A DNA stretch of 64,000 nucleotides from JAICYJ01 sp963737445 (GTDB taxonomy: Bacteria > Actinomycetota > Thermoleophilia > Gaiellales > JAICJC01). The DNA lies in NCBI GenBank assembly GCA_963737445.1, contig CAVTSO010000009.1:434001-498000 (forward strand), read 5' to 3'. The position numbers and the translations under genes were made by a program. Positions 33,644-46,248 of the stretch are shown here, one piece after another. The notes beneath the pieces were generated by a model. It was not told the DNA's origin and did not search any database. It saw only the letters and a list, made by a program, of their open reading frames with translations. The first letter of the stretch is position 1. Every line of letters starts with the position of its first letter.

Positions 33644-33680
33644 GGGAGGCGCGCAGCCCGATGCAGTACGCTGACTGGCC

Positions 33681-33983
33681 GTGGAACCGATCGAGAACCC
33701 GCGGGCCCGCGCGCTTCGTATCCGATTCGGCGTCTGCCTCGTGGTCGCCTCCTGGGTGCCGATCGCGCAGGTCACGATCTGGGTGACCGCTCCGCCGAGC
33801 GGTCAGGCCGACCGCATCCGCGCCGTGATCTGGGGGATCCAGGTCGTGGTTGGGCTGATCGGCGTGGCGGTGGCCGGGTCCCAGACGATCCAGGTGGCAA
33901 AGAGCGTCGGATGGCGCCGGTCGCCGGGTGCAGTCTGGCGGCTGATCCGCTCGCCAAACGCACCGGTGGATCCGGCCCTGTGA
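33681..33983 (+). CDS. Small membrane protein, unknown function
   Basis: A 100-aa protein starting at GTG 33681, 37 bp after the HNH-like gene. Two hydrophobic segments (CLVVASWVPIAQVTIWV and VIWGIQVVVGLIGVAVAG) are separated by a short polar loop (PPSGQADRIRA), giving a hairpin topology with both ends basic and probably cytoplasmic. I recognise no family. Codon use is the same GC-rich pattern as its neighbours, which supports a real gene. Confidence 0.55.
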   Translation: MEPIENPRARALRIRFGVCLVVASWVPIAQVTIWVTAPPSGQADRIRAVIWGIQVVVGLIGVAVAGSQTIQVAKSVGWRRSPGAVWRLIRSPNAPVDPAL

Positions 33984-34093
33984 CCACCCTTGCCCGCGCG
34001 GGAGTAGACTGAGCGTCCACGAGGCGACATCGCGGATCACTCCGAGGCCGTTGTTCCGTCCCGCTCCAAAGCGGATTTGGAAGGGGACTTGAC

Positions 34094-34411
34094 GTGATCG
34101 ATGCAAAGCTGTTGGCCTCCGACAGGCTCCTCGACCAGGCGTGGCGCGGCGGGATCGGCGTCGCCAGCGCGCTGGCCCGCGCCCAGGCGCTCGGCGATCC
34201 ACTCTGCTGCGGTGTGGTGATCGAGGATGCCAAGCTGATCGTCTCCGCCCACCACGCCTGCAGCCCGGACGAAGCATTGGCGCGGCTGGTGTTCGTCTCG
34301 AAGCACACGAATCGCAAGCTGCTCGACATCGCGCATGACGTCGTCACGTGCGCCGCCGGTCAGGGTGTCGCAGGGGACTCGACACCACCGGTGTACCGGT
34401 TCACGCTCTAG
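34094..34411 (+). CDS. Stand-alone ANTAR-domain protein (RNA-binding antiterminator type)
   Basis: A 105-aa protein, GTG start with AAGGGGAC upstream. The second half reads VIEDAKLIVSAHHACSPDEA and then LARLVFVSKHTNRKLLDIAHDVV. This matches the ANTAR helix pattern (I-x2-AK-x2-L then a Cys-Ser-x-DEA turn, then NRKL-x-DIA), except that the usual Gly after AK is Leu. ANTAR domains bind paired hairpins in nascent RNA and prevent termination. Most are fused to receiver, GAF or PAS domains; here the 35 residues in front are too short for a sensor. It probably forms a unit with the zinc-ribbon gene 12 bp downstream. Not certain, but the motif fit is good. Confidence 0.7.
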   Translation: MIDAKLLASDRLLDQAWRGGIGVASALARAQALGDPLCCGVVIEDAKLIVSAHHACSPDEALARLVFVSKHTNRKLLDIAHDVVTCAAGQGVAGDSTPPVYRFTL

Positions 34412-34423
34412 ACCAGGAAGCAG

Positions 34424-34561
34424 GTGCCGACCGTGACCAAGACTGATCGCAAGTGCTCGAACCCGAGATGCCCGGGTTTCCGCAAGGCGACCAGGCTGCT
34501 TGTCTGTCGCCGCTGCCACCGGGCCACGGCCGTTTCGGGCTACCGGCCGCACACCTCCTAG
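34424..34561 (+). CDS. 45-aa zinc-ribbon-like mini-protein
   Basis: A very short frame starting at GTG 34424 (AGGAAG at 34415-34420) and ending at TAG 34559-34561. It encodes a basic peptide with two cysteine pairs, CSNPRC and CRRC, spaced 11 residues apart, as in a small zinc ribbon, plus HRATAVSGYRP. It lies 12 bp after the ANTAR gene, and its stop overlaps the stop of the convergent peptidase gene within one CTAG. A second GTG at 34433 is possible. Two correctly spaced Cys pairs make chance coding less likely, but no family match is claimed. Confidence 0.5.
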   Translation: MPTVTKTDRKCSNPRCPGFRKATRLLVCRRCHRATAVSGYRPHTS

Positions 34562-35232
34562 CGGTCAGGGGTGAACAGCTTCCAGTGCCCCTCGGAGACG
34601 ACTTCGACGGTGCCGTCGACCACCTTGATGGCGGTCTGGTCGTCGATCGCGTAGCCCGGCACGGCCAACTTGGCGGCCCATTCAGCCGCGTCGGCCATGG
34701 AGTTGTCCGGCATCTGCTCGTGATCCACATGCGGGAATATCGAGAAATCAACCAGCCCCAGCGCTCTGTCGCCACCGGCCGGGGGCTGCCAGCGGATCGG
34801 CTCCTGCCCGACGTTGGGGGCCATCACCATGCTCCCGCCGCTCAGTCCCACCCAGACCGCACGCAGCGACGGCAACAGGTCGGCCAGCCCGGACTGCCGC
34901 ATCCAGTGGCTCAGATACAGGGCATCACCGCCGTTTGCCAGCAGGACATCGGTCTCCTGGACGAGGGGCACCCACTGCTCTTCTTCGATGCTGGGCAGCG
35001 CGGTGAGCTCCAGCACTCCCATCGACTTCCAGCCCAGTTCGACCATGGGGCACCTGGGCTCCTGTCCGCTGATGAACCGCCAGGCCGCCCCGGGGCCGGC
35101 CATGGGGTGCCCGTACGACGCGGTGGGAATGCAGAGGGCGTCGCACTCGGCGATCGGTTTCCCCAGGAGGTCGAGCAGCGCCTCGTGGATGCTCGGGTTC
35201 TTGATGCCGGCGGAAGTGAGCAGAAGTTTCAC
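34558..35232 (-). CDS. Peptidase E-like (S51) / type 1 glutamine amidotransferase-like protein
   Basis: A 224-aa protein of the S51 dipeptidase group. It has LLLTSAGIKNP at the start, LCIPTASYGHPM, LLANGGDALYLSHWMRQSGL, and the nucleophile elbow VGLSGGSMVMAP with Ser 131, followed by FSIFPHVDHE with the His of the active site. The group contains alpha-aspartyl dipeptidase (PepE) and close relatives of unknown substrate. GTG 35232 gives the family start; the frame extends upstream to 35307 without homology-like sequence. Confidence 0.82.
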   Translation of the reverse strand: MKLLLTSAGIKNPSIHEALLDLLGKPIAECDALCIPTASYGHPMAGPGAAWRFISGQEPRCPMVELGWKSMGVLELTALPSIEEEQWVPLVQETDVLLANGGDALYLSHWMRQSGLADLLPSLRAVWVGLSGGSMVMAPNVGQEPIRWQPPAGGDRALGLVDFSIFPHVDHEQMPDNSMADAAEWAAKLAVPGYAIDDQTAIKVVDGTVEVVSEGHWKLFTPDR

Positions 35233-35330
35233 GATGCCTGTCCTAGCCGTTGCTTTCCATCGTCCGCCGTCACGCGAGAAAACCGGAAGGTCCCCGGGTG
35301 CCGTCATTCTAGGCAGGTTTCGCAGTCCGG

Positions 35331-35693
35331 CTATCGGCTATCTGCGCTGTGCGGCGGAGCTGGGTGATTCGGCTGGTAGAGGCGCAGTTCGCTGCCGTCG
35401 GGCACACTGATGGCGGTCAGCCGCCCCCAGCGTTCCTCGCTGATGGGCCGGCTGATCTCGACGCCCTTGCGCTCGAGCTCCCTGATGGCCGCCTCGATGT
35501 CATCGCACATGAGGTAGAGCTCGTGATGTCCGGCATCGTCCGTCGGATGGGCGGCCAGCTCTGCGGGCGGGAGTGCGAAGACAGGCCACCCCTCGCCCGC
35601 CTCCACCGACCGAAACTCGAGCACGTCCCGAAGGAACGCGCGAACCGCGTCTGCCTCTGTGCTAAAGATGATGACGTGGACGCCGCTGATCAT
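35331..35693 (-). CDS. VOC (glyoxalase/dioxygenase fold) family protein
   Basis: A 120-aa single-domain VOC protein: VHVIIFSTEADAVRAFLRDVL, FRSVEAGEGWPVFALPPAELA, HHELYLMCDDIEAAIRELERKGV and LTAISVPDGSELRLYQP, in the beta-alpha-beta-beta-beta order of the fold. A metal site could involve H-x-ELYL and the last Glu. Substrate unknown; such proteins include glyoxalases, antibiotic-binding proteins and epimerases. It is 98 bp upstream of the S51-like gene on the same strand. Confidence 0.85.
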   Translation of the reverse strand: MISGVHVIIFSTEADAVRAFLRDVLEFRSVEAGEGWPVFALPPAELAAHPTDDAGHHELYLMCDDIEAAIRELERKGVEISRPISEERWGRLTAISVPDGSELRLYQPNHPAPPHSADSR

Positions 35694-35726
35694 GGGCGGT
35701 TGGCAGGTTTGGCTCTGCTCCTAGGC

Positions 35727-35798
35727 TCCTCGGGCAGGACTCGAACCTGCAACCCTCCGGTTAACAGCCGGATGCTCTACCATTGAGCTACCGAGGAA
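35727..35798 (-). tRNA. tRNA-Asn (anticodon GTT)
   Basis: A complete 72-nt cloverleaf on minus: acceptor TCCTCGG/CCGAGGA, D-arm GCTC/GAGC, anticodon stem TCCGG/CCGGA with loop CTGTTAA (anticodon at 35764-35766), T-arm GCAGG-TTCGAGT-CCTGC, discriminator G. CCA is not encoded. GUN anticodon tRNAs such as this one are the substrates of Tgt and QueA encoded in the same window. A possible -10 box TAGACT lies upstream. Confidence 0.97.
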
Positions 35799-35873
35799 TG
35801 GCTCGGGCAGTCTACTACCAGCCACACCCCTGGACAGTTCATCGGCGGGCGCCGGAAGGAGATCGAGCGGGCG

Positions 35874-36785
35874 CTAGTCGATCAGGTGACGCAGGTCGGC
35901 GTGCTCCCCGGCCGCGGCCAGGCGCCGCAGAGTGCGCGTCTCGATCTGGCGCACGCGCTCCCGGGTGACGCCAAATCGCCGGCCCACCTCCTCGAGCGTG
36001 TGCTGCTGACCGCCGCCCAGGCCGTAGCGCAGCTCCAGGATCGTCCGCTCGCGGTAGGGCAGCTCCGCAACCAGGTCGGCCACACGCGTGTCGCGCTGCA
36101 TCTCGGCCATGTCCTCGCCCGGCTTCAGCAGCCGCTCGTCCTCGATCAGCTCGCCCAGCTCGGTGGAGTCCTCACCGACGGGAGCTGCCAGCGACACCGG
36201 CTCCTGCGACACGCGCCGCAGGTGTTCGATCTTCTCGGGCTTCAGCTCCATCGCCACGGCCAGCTCCTCGGTGGCGGGGGGCCGGCCCAGCTTCTGCGTC
36301 AGCTGCCGCTCGATCCGCGACATGCGGTTGATCGTGTCCACAACCTGCGCCGGCACGCGGATGGTGCGGCCCTGGTCGGCCAGCGCGCGTGTCACCGACT
36401 GGCGGATCCACCACGTCGCGTAGGTCGAGAAGCGATGGCCCAGCCGCCAGTCGTAGCGCTCGACCGCCTTCATCAGGCCCAGGTTTCCCTCCTGGATCAG
36501 ATCGAGGAACGAGAGGCCGCGGCCCGAGTAGCGCCGGGCCACCGACACCACCAGCCGCAGGTTCGATTCGATCAGCCGTTTGCGGGCGCGCTCGTCACCG
36601 TGCTCCAGCGCCTTTGCCAGCGACACCTCTTCGGCCGCAGTCAGCAGCGGCACCTGCGAGATCTCGCGCAGGTACATCCCGACCGTGTCCTCGGTGGGAC
36701 CAGGCGAGGCCTCGAGCTTCAGCTCGAGTTCTTCCTCCTCGTCGACGACAACGTCGTCGGCCGGCTCGGGAGCAAACTCCGACAT
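35874..36785 (-). CDS. rpoD: Primary RNA polymerase sigma factor RpoD/SigA
   Basis: A 303-aa sigma-70 factor. An acidic N-terminus (DDVVVDEEEELELKLE) precedes region 1.2 (TEDTVGMYLREISQVPLLTA). Region 2 reads NLRLVVSVARRYSGRGLSFL and DLIQEGNLGLMKAVERYD, then FSTYATWWIRQSVTRALADQ. Region 3 follows, and region 4 is TILELRYGLGGGQQHTLEEV then FGVTRERVRQIE. There is no long region 1.1, as in several short actinobacterial primary sigmas. ATG 36785 is chosen because the frame further upstream lies inside dnaG. It follows dnaG after 29 bp, the classical macromolecular-synthesis order without rpsU. Confidence 0.96.
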   Translation of the reverse strand: MSEFAPEPADDVVVDEEEELELKLEASPGPTEDTVGMYLREISQVPLLTAAEEVSLAKALEHGDERARKRLIESNLRLVVSVARRYSGRGLSFLDLIQEGNLGLMKAVERYDWRLGHRFSTYATWWIRQSVTRALADQGRTIRVPAQVVDTINRMSRIERQLTQKLGRPPATEELAVAMELKPEKIEHLRRVSQEPVSLAAPVGEDSTELGELIEDERLLKPGEDMAEMQRDTRVADLVAELPYRERTILELRYGLGGGQQHTLEEVGRRFGVTRERVRQIETRTLRRLAAAGEHADLRHLID

Positions 36786-36814
36786 CAAATGAGGCTGGGC
36801 TACCTTCGGGACGG

Positions 36815-38521
36815 TTAGCGAGACCGCAGGGTCTCGAGGATCGACAGCCGCAGCTCCTGCAGTTCCTGCAGACGTTGCTGCTGACTCAGAGACAAGTCGG
36901 CGTTTTGCTGCACGGTCTTTAGCTCGTCCTCCGTCCGGCGCAGGCGAAGCTTCCAGAACAACTCCTCGAGCACGGCCTCGGATGTTGCTTCCTGGGACGC
37001 CACAGCCATCAGCTCGGCGATGATCGGTTGAGATGCTCTGTCCTCCTCTGGAGCGAGCTCGCCGGCCAGGTGCCGGCGAACAACCATGGCGGCGTGCCAC
37101 CGCGACGGTTCTGCGAAGTGTGCCACATCCAGAGAATCAAGCAAGTCGAGCCCCCTCTTGGGGAACTCCAGGCAGAGGCCCAGGAACAGCTTCTCGTCTC
37201 GCTCGCGGGGCGACATGCGCACCCGGGAAACCGTTGTGGAAGCGGCGCTGTGAGCGGCATCGGGGCCGGAGGTGAGGCGCGCCGTGAGGTCGTCCGACAG
37301 CTCCAGCCGGTCGGCAACCGTGCGCACGAGATCGTCCCGCTCTACGGACGGCTGCGCGGCGGCCAACAGCGCCCGCACCCGCTCGTAACGTTCGTCGCGC
37401 GTGCCACCGTCGTCCAGCGCCAGACCCACCCGGTAGGTCAGATACGGCTGGGCGGCGTCCAGCGCCTCCTGGAACGCGCCCGACCCATCGCCGGCCACAT
37501 CGGCCGGATCGCGACCGCCTGGCAGCCGCACGATCCGCACGTTCAGGCCCTTGGAGCGGGCCAGGTCCATGCCTCGTAGTGATGCCTCGCGGCCCGCAGC
37601 GTCGGCATCGAAGGCCAGCAGCACCGTGGAGCAGAGCCGGCGAAGCTCGGTCACCTGGCCCTCGGTCAGCGCGGTTCCCATCGAGGCCACGGCCCGGTCG
37701 ATGCCGTGCTGGTGCAGCATGATCACGTCGGTGTAACCCTCGACCACGATCGCCGCACCGTCGCGGGCGATGCCGCGGCGTGCGTGGTCGAGGCCGTACA
37801 GGATGTCGCTCTTGCGGAAGATCGAGCCGTCCGAGGTGTTGAGGTACTTGGGCGGGCGGCCGCCCGGCATCTGGCGCGCGCCGAAGCCGCGCACGCGCCC
37901 GCGCGCGTCCGTCAGGGGGAACATCAACCGCTCCCGGAACCGGTCACCTCCACGCGCGGCCAGGCCGGCCTGTGACAGCTCCCCGACCGTGAACTCGCGG
38001 GCCAGCGCCGCCTTCTGGACGCGGTCGGGAGCCGCGGACGCGTACCCCAGGCGGAACCGGTCGGCGCTCTCGCGCGTGATCCCCCGCTGCTCGAGATAGC
38101 TGCGCGCCGCCTCCGCCTCCACGGCGTCCCACAGGAACCGCTGGTAGAAGCTGGCTGTGATGTCGAGCAGCTTCAGCAGCCGCTCGCGCTCGGCCCTGCG
38201 CCGGTCGGCGTCGGGCGACGTCTCCTCGTACTCGAGCGTGACGGCATAGCGGTCGGCCAGCCACTCCACGGCGCCGGCGAAGTCGAGTGCCTCCGTCTCC
38301 TGCACGAAGCGGATCGCGTCGCCCTTGGCCTGGCAGCCGAAGCAGAAGTAGACCTTCGTCAGCGGGTTGACCCAGAACGAGCCGGTGCGCTCGTCGTGGA
38401 ACGGGCAGCGCCCCCGCCACTCGCCGCCAGAGCGCTTCATCTGGGTGCGGCCGGAGACCAGGTCGATCATGTCGACGGCCTCCTTCACGGCCTCGACGCT
38501 CTCGTGCTTGATCAGGGTCAT
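36815..38521 (-). CDS. dnaG: DNA primase DnaG
   Basis: A 568-aa primase that makes RNA primers at the replication fork. The zinc-binding domain has C39, H42, C60 and C63 (CPFHDERT...CFGC). The RNA-polymerase core includes LMFPLTDARGRVRGFGARQM and LNTSDGSIFRKSDILYGLD, and the TOPRIM part has IVVEGYTDVIMLHQHG, VLLAFDADAAGREAS and GRDPADV. The C-terminal helicase-binding part is short. The ATG start overlaps the dgt stop by 4 bp. It forms an operon dgt-dnaG-rpoD. Confidence 0.97.
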   Translation of the reverse strand: MTLIKHESVEAVKEAVDMIDLVSGRTQMKRSGGEWRGRCPFHDERTGSFWVNPLTKVYFCFGCQAKGDAIRFVQETEALDFAGAVEWLADRYAVTLEYEETSPDADRRRAERERLLKLLDITASFYQRFLWDAVEAEAARSYLEQRGITRESADRFRLGYASAAPDRVQKAALAREFTVGELSQAGLAARGGDRFRERLMFPLTDARGRVRGFGARQMPGGRPPKYLNTSDGSIFRKSDILYGLDHARRGIARDGAAIVVEGYTDVIMLHQHGIDRAVASMGTALTEGQVTELRRLCSTVLLAFDADAAGREASLRGMDLARSKGLNVRIVRLPGGRDPADVAGDGSGAFQEALDAAQPYLTYRVGLALDDGGTRDERYERVRALLAAAQPSVERDDLVRTVADRLELSDDLTARLTSGPDAAHSAASTTVSRVRMSPRERDEKLFLGLCLEFPKRGLDLLDSLDVAHFAEPSRWHAAMVVRRHLAGELAPEEDRASQPIIAELMAVASQEATSEAVLEELFWKLRLRRTEDELKTVQQNADLSLSQQQRLQELQELRLSILETLRSR

Positions 38522-39525
38522 CGCGGAGCGAGCAGTTCGTCGTAGGCGCGGATGCAGTAGCGGTCGGTCATGCCGGCGACCCAGTCGGTGGCGCGGGTGA
38601 CGTCGTCGCCGTCGCCGGGCAGGTCGTCGGCGGCTGCGATGTAGTGCACGAGCAGCGCCTCCACCATGTCGGCCGCGGCGGACGTCTCGCGCCGGGCGAT
38701 CGGGCCCACGTAGACGTTCTCGAACATGAACGCGCGCAGCGCCAGGAGCGCCTCGGCCATCGGCTGCGACTGGTGCACCTCGCCGGCCGTCTCCGAGTGC
38801 TCGACCAGGTCGTGCACCAGCGCGTCAATCCGCTCCGACGCGGTGTCGCCCAGCAGCTCGACCGGCTCCGGCGGCAGCTGCCGCTCGTCGAGGATCCCCG
38901 CCCGCAGTGCATCGTCGATGTCGTGGTTGACGTAGGCGAAGCGGTCGACGAGCCGTACGATCCCGCCCTCGAACGTGCTGGGCCGGCCGGCCCCCGTGTG
39001 GTTGAGGATCCCGTCCCGCACCTCCAGCGTCAGGTTCAGGCCGCGGCCGTCGTGCTCGAGCACGTCCACGATCCGCAGCGAGTGCTCGTTGTGGCGGAAG
39101 CGGCGGTCGTAGCGGCGCAGCACCCGGTCGATCGCCTCCTCGCCGGTGTGGCCGAACGGCGCGTGCCCGAGGTCGTGGCCGAGCGCCACCGCCTCCGCCA
39201 GGTCCTCGTTCAGGCGCAGCGCGCGGGCCACCCCCCGGGCGATCCCGGACACCTCCAGCGTGTGCGTGAGCCGGGTGCGGAAGTGGTCGCCCTGAGGCGC
39301 GATGAACACCTGGGTCTTCTGCTTCAGCCGGCGAAATGCCTTGCAGTGAACGATCCGGTCGCGGTCGCGCTGGAACGGTGTGCGCAGCGAGCAGTCCTCG
39401 TCGTCGGGCCGCAGCCGGCCGGCGCCGCCGTAGGAGCGCACGGCCAGGGGCGACAGCGACGCCTCCTCGACCGAGGCGATGTGGGAGGCGAAGCGCTCCG
39501 CGACGGGTCCTGAGCGGTGGGTCAT
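38518..39525 (-). CDS. dgt: Deoxyguanosinetriphosphate triphosphohydrolase-like protein
   Basis: A 335-aa HD-domain protein of the dNTPase group that splits dNTPs into nucleoside and triphosphate. Visible: RTPFQRDRDRIVHCKAFRRLKQKTQVF, HFRTRLTHTLEVSGIARG with H88, ALGHDLGHAPFGHTGEEA with the HD pair at 117-118, and VNHDIDDALRAGI with the last metal Asp. ATG 39525 is the family start; the frame runs on upstream into non-homologous sequence. The dgt-dnaG pairing is typical of actinobacteria. Confidence 0.94.
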   Translation of the reverse strand: MTHRSGPVAERFASHIASVEEASLSPLAVRSYGGAGRLRPDDEDCSLRTPFQRDRDRIVHCKAFRRLKQKTQVFIAPQGDHFRTRLTHTLEVSGIARGVARALRLNEDLAEAVALGHDLGHAPFGHTGEEAIDRVLRRYDRRFRHNEHSLRIVDVLEHDGRGLNLTLEVRDGILNHTGAGRPSTFEGGIVRLVDRFAYVNHDIDDALRAGILDERQLPPEPVELLGDTASERIDALVHDLVEHSETAGEVHQSQPMAEALLALRAFMFENVYVGPIARRETSAAADMVEALLVHYIAAADDLPGDGDDVTRATDWVAGMTDRYCIRAYDELLAPR

Positions 39526-39575
39526 CGCTTGAATCCTACGCTGGTCGCCCAAGCGGAAGGATCGCGAAAGCGCCG

Positions 39576-40349
39576 CTAAAGGATCACAGGCACCGTGCCG
39601 CCGTCCGCACTCCAGGCGGCGCCGGTCACGTAGGAGGACCGTGGCGAGCACAGGAAGGCGATCACGGCCGCGATCTCCTCGGGCTCGGCCATCCGTTTCA
39701 GCGGCCGTCCCGCCCCCACCGACTCGAGCACCTGCTCGCGGCCTTTGCCGGAGACGGCTGCGGTCTGGTCGGCCAGCCCGCCGGTCGCCAGCCAGGCCGG
39801 TGAGCGAGTCGGGCCGGGAGTGACCGCGTTGCAGCGGATGCCGCCGCCGGCGTAAACGTCGGCCACCAGCCGCGACAGCGACAGGAGCGCGGCCTTCGTC
39901 ACCGAGTACTCGGGCATGCCGGCGCTGGGCCGCTTTCCCGACGTCGACGATACGTTGACGATGGCGGCGTGCTCGGAGTCGCGCAGGTGTGGCAGCGCCG
40001 CCCGGATGCAGCGCACGTAGCTCATCACGTTGGTGTCCCATGCGGCCTGCCACTGGGCATCGTCGACCTGCTCGAACGTGCGGATCTGGGCGACGCCGAC
40101 GTTGTTGACCAGCGCGTCGAGCCCGCCCAGCGCCGCGACCGCCTCGGCCACCGCCGTGGTGCAACCGCCGGCCGTGGCCAGGTCAACCGCGACCGCAACC
40201 GCGCCGATCCGCTCGGCCTCGCGCTCGGGGCGCCGGGATGCGATCGCGACCCGGGCACCCTCGGCGATCAGCAGCTCCGCGGTGGCCAGGCCGATTCCGG
40301 CACTGCCACCGGTCACCAGCACCCGGAGATCGCGAAGCTGCAAGTCCAT
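39576..40349 (-). CDS. SDR family NAD(P)-dependent oxidoreductase
   Basis: A 257-aa short-chain dehydrogenase. The cofactor motif TGGSAGIG is at 13-20, NNVG at 82-85, and the catalytic residues are Ser 134/135, Y148 and K152 in MPEYSVTKAALLSLSR. RPLKRMAEPEEIAAVIAFLCS and the ending VTGAAWSADGG are standard for the classical group. ATG 40349 fits the family start MDLQLRDLRVLVTGG; ATGs at 40361 and 40364 are alternatives. It is divergent from the phosphatase gene with only 27 bp between starts. Substrate unknown. Confidence 0.92.
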   Translation of the reverse strand: MDLQLRDLRVLVTGGSAGIGLATAELLIAEGARVAIASRRPEREAERIGAVAVAVDLATAGGCTTAVAEAVAALGGLDALVNNVGVAQIRTFEQVDDAQWQAAWDTNVMSYVRCIRAALPHLRDSEHAAIVNVSSTSGKRPSAGMPEYSVTKAALLSLSRLVADVYAGGGIRCNAVTPGPTRSPAWLATGGLADQTAAVSGKGREQVLESVGAGRPLKRMAEPEEIAAVIAFLCSPRSSYVTGAAWSADGGTVPVIL

Positions 40350-40358
40350 CTGATCCGG

Positions 40359-40370
40359 CATCATATGATG
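40359..40370. promoter_or_regulatory. 12-bp palindrome between divergent start codons
   Basis: CATCATATGATG is a perfect palindrome inside the 27-bp interval between the divergent SDR and histidine phosphatase genes. It contains possible ATG starts for both genes. The interval is too short for two separate promoters, so any promoter must lie inside the opposite gene. Confidence 0.4.
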
Positions 40371-40376
40371 GTCGGC

Positions 40377-40997
40377 ATGACCCAGCTGCTCGTGGCCCGC
40401 CACGGCGAAACCGACTGGAACCGTGAGGGGCGCTGGCAGGGCCACGGTGGGCCGGGCCTGAACGAGACCGGCCGCCTGCAGGCGGAGGCGCTCGCCGGGC
40501 GCCTCAGCGGCCTCCAGATCGATGCCCTCTACACGAGCGACCTTGCGAGGGCGGTCGAGACGGCCGACATCCTGGCCGCGCGAATCGGGCGCACCCCCGT
40601 GCTCGAGCGGGGGCTGCGAGAGGTCGACAACGGCGACTGGCGCGGACTCACGCGCGCTCAGGTGCGGGAGCGGAACCCGGCCGGCTACAGGCGCTGGCTG
40701 AACGGCGAACCCGGCTGGAACGGCGGGGAGAGCTACGAGGACATGCACCGGCGCGTGATCGAGACCGTCCGGCGGCTGGTGAACGCGCACCGTCGCGGGC
40801 GCATCCTCGTGGTGTCCCACGGCGGCGCCGTCCGCGCGGTCGTCGCGCACGCGGCGGGGCTACCGGGGCACGACCGCCGCCACATCGACGGCGCCGGCAA
40901 CTGCAGCCTGACCACCGTCACCACCGCCCGTGGTTCGCTGCGGCTGGTCGGGTTCAACGATGTCGGGCACCTGATCGGGCTGGCCGGGCTCTGCTAG
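40377..40997 (+). CDS. Histidine phosphatase family protein (phosphoglycerate-mutase-like)
   Basis: A 206-aa branch-1 histidine phosphatase. The phosphorylated His is H9 in LLVARHGETDWN, the partner Arg and Glu are in ALYTSDLARAVETAD and LREVDNGDWRG, and the second His is H148 in ILVVSHGGAVRAV. The family includes cofactor-dependent phosphoglycerate mutases, alpha-ribazole phosphatase and acid phosphatases; the exact substrate is not resolved. ATG 40377 is preferred over ATGs at 40365 and 40368, which fall in the palindrome. The next gene follows after 12 bp. Confidence 0.9.
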   Translation: MTQLLVARHGETDWNREGRWQGHGGPGLNETGRLQAEALAGRLSGLQIDALYTSDLARAVETADILAARIGRTPVLERGLREVDNGDWRGLTRAQVRERNPAGYRRWLNGEPGWNGGESYEDMHRRVIETVRRLVNAHRRGRILVVSHGGAVRAVVAHAAGLPGHDRRHIDGAGNCSLTTVTTARGSLRLVGFNDVGHLIGLAGLC

Positions 40998-41009
40998 GGT
41001 GAAGCCCAG

Positions 41010-41249
41010 GTGGACGACTACACCTCGAAATACAAGGGCGAAACGGTCGAGCTGGCGATGTTCGGGGGCGAGTACCAGGACGGCGTGCTGACCGCCTACT
41101 GCCTGATCGAGGACATCCCCCACATCGAGCTGAACGGCCACATCCTGGTGCCGCTGCAGAACGTCGCCAGCCTGCACTGCAGCGGACGCTGCGACGCGCA
41201 GGGGGACTGGCCGCCGCGGGGCCTGCTCGACGAGGAAGACGGCGCGTAG
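41010..41249 (+). CDS. 79-aa acidic protein, unknown function
   Basis: A small acidic protein (GTG start at 41010) with VELAMFGGEYQDGVLTAYC, IPHIELNGHILVPLQNVASLHC and the acidic end LLDEEDGA. The alternating hydrophobic pattern suggests a small beta-barrel; three Cys are present. I recognise no family. It lies 12 bp after the phosphatase gene and ends just before a strong terminator hairpin, which supports a real operon end. Confidence 0.6.
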   Translation: MDDYTSKYKGETVELAMFGGEYQDGVLTAYCLIEDIPHIELNGHILVPLQNVASLHCSGRCDAQGDWPPRGLLDEEDGA

Positions 41250-41265
41250 GCGACCGTTAACGCCG

Positions 41266-41291
41266 AAAGGGCACCCTTGGGGGTGCCCTTT
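41266..41291. terminator. Bidirectional intrinsic terminator between the 79-aa gene and 5S rRNA
   Basis: A perfect 10-bp stem AAAGGGCACC / GGTGCCCTTT with a 6-nt loop (CTTGGG). The stem ends in A's on one side and T's on the other, so it can end transcription from the plus-strand gene and from the minus-strand rRNA operon. Confidence 0.85.
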
Positions 41292-41300
41292 CACGGACAA

Positions 41301-41417
41301 TCCGGCGGCGACCTACTCTCCCAGACCCTTTCGGGCCAAGTACCATCGGCGCTGAGAGGCTTAACTGCTCTGTTCGGAATGGGAAGAGGTGTATCCCTCT
41401 CGCTATGACCACCGGAA
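41301..41417 (-). rRNA. rrf: 5S ribosomal RNA
   Basis: About 117 nt on minus, between the 23S gene and the terminator. The characteristic loop region is recognisable in the plus-strand text as GGCTTAACTGCTCTGTTCGG followed by AATGGGAAGAGGTGTATCCC, and the ends pair (TCCGGCGGCG near 41301 with CCACCGGA near 41410). Ends are approximate to a few bases. Confidence 0.93.
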
Positions 41418-41488
41418 ATTGCGAAAGATTCGGGGCCGGCGAAGCCGCGCACACCCTCAAAACTCCATAGCGGTTGCGATGTTCTCAA

Positions 41489-44469
<2,981 letters not shown>

Positions 44470-44702
44470 CAAATAGAGAACACCACAAACCGCTATGGAG
44501 TTTTCAAGGTGCGCGCGGAAGAACGCTTCCGCCGGCCTGGAAAGACGGCAGCCGCCCCAAAGGGCGGCAGATGCCGGTCTCTCAAAACTCAACAGTCCAG
44601 GTGTCGGTGTCGACGTATTCCAGGCGAGCCCCGCGATCCGGACGGCATTGCTGCCATCACGACCGGGGCGCCCGCGGCGGTTTGGTACCGCCGCATTCCC
44701 TA
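44470..44702 (-). other. 16S-23S internal transcribed spacer without tRNA genes
   Basis: The 233-bp spacer holds no tRNA-Ile or tRNA-Ala. It carries one arm of each processing stem. 44470-44511 is complementary to 41456-41488 beyond the 23S 3' end. 44574-44612 is complementary to 46463-46500 in front of 16S. A 7-bp GCCGCCC/GGGCGGC hairpin lies at 44551-44568. Confidence 0.85.

Positions 44703-46248
<1,546 letters not shown>

Noticed and set aside
34003..34012. A TAGACT -10 box for the ANTAR gene, similar to one upstream of tRNA-Asn
   Set aside because: No -35 at a normal distance, so it is too weak to list as a promoter.
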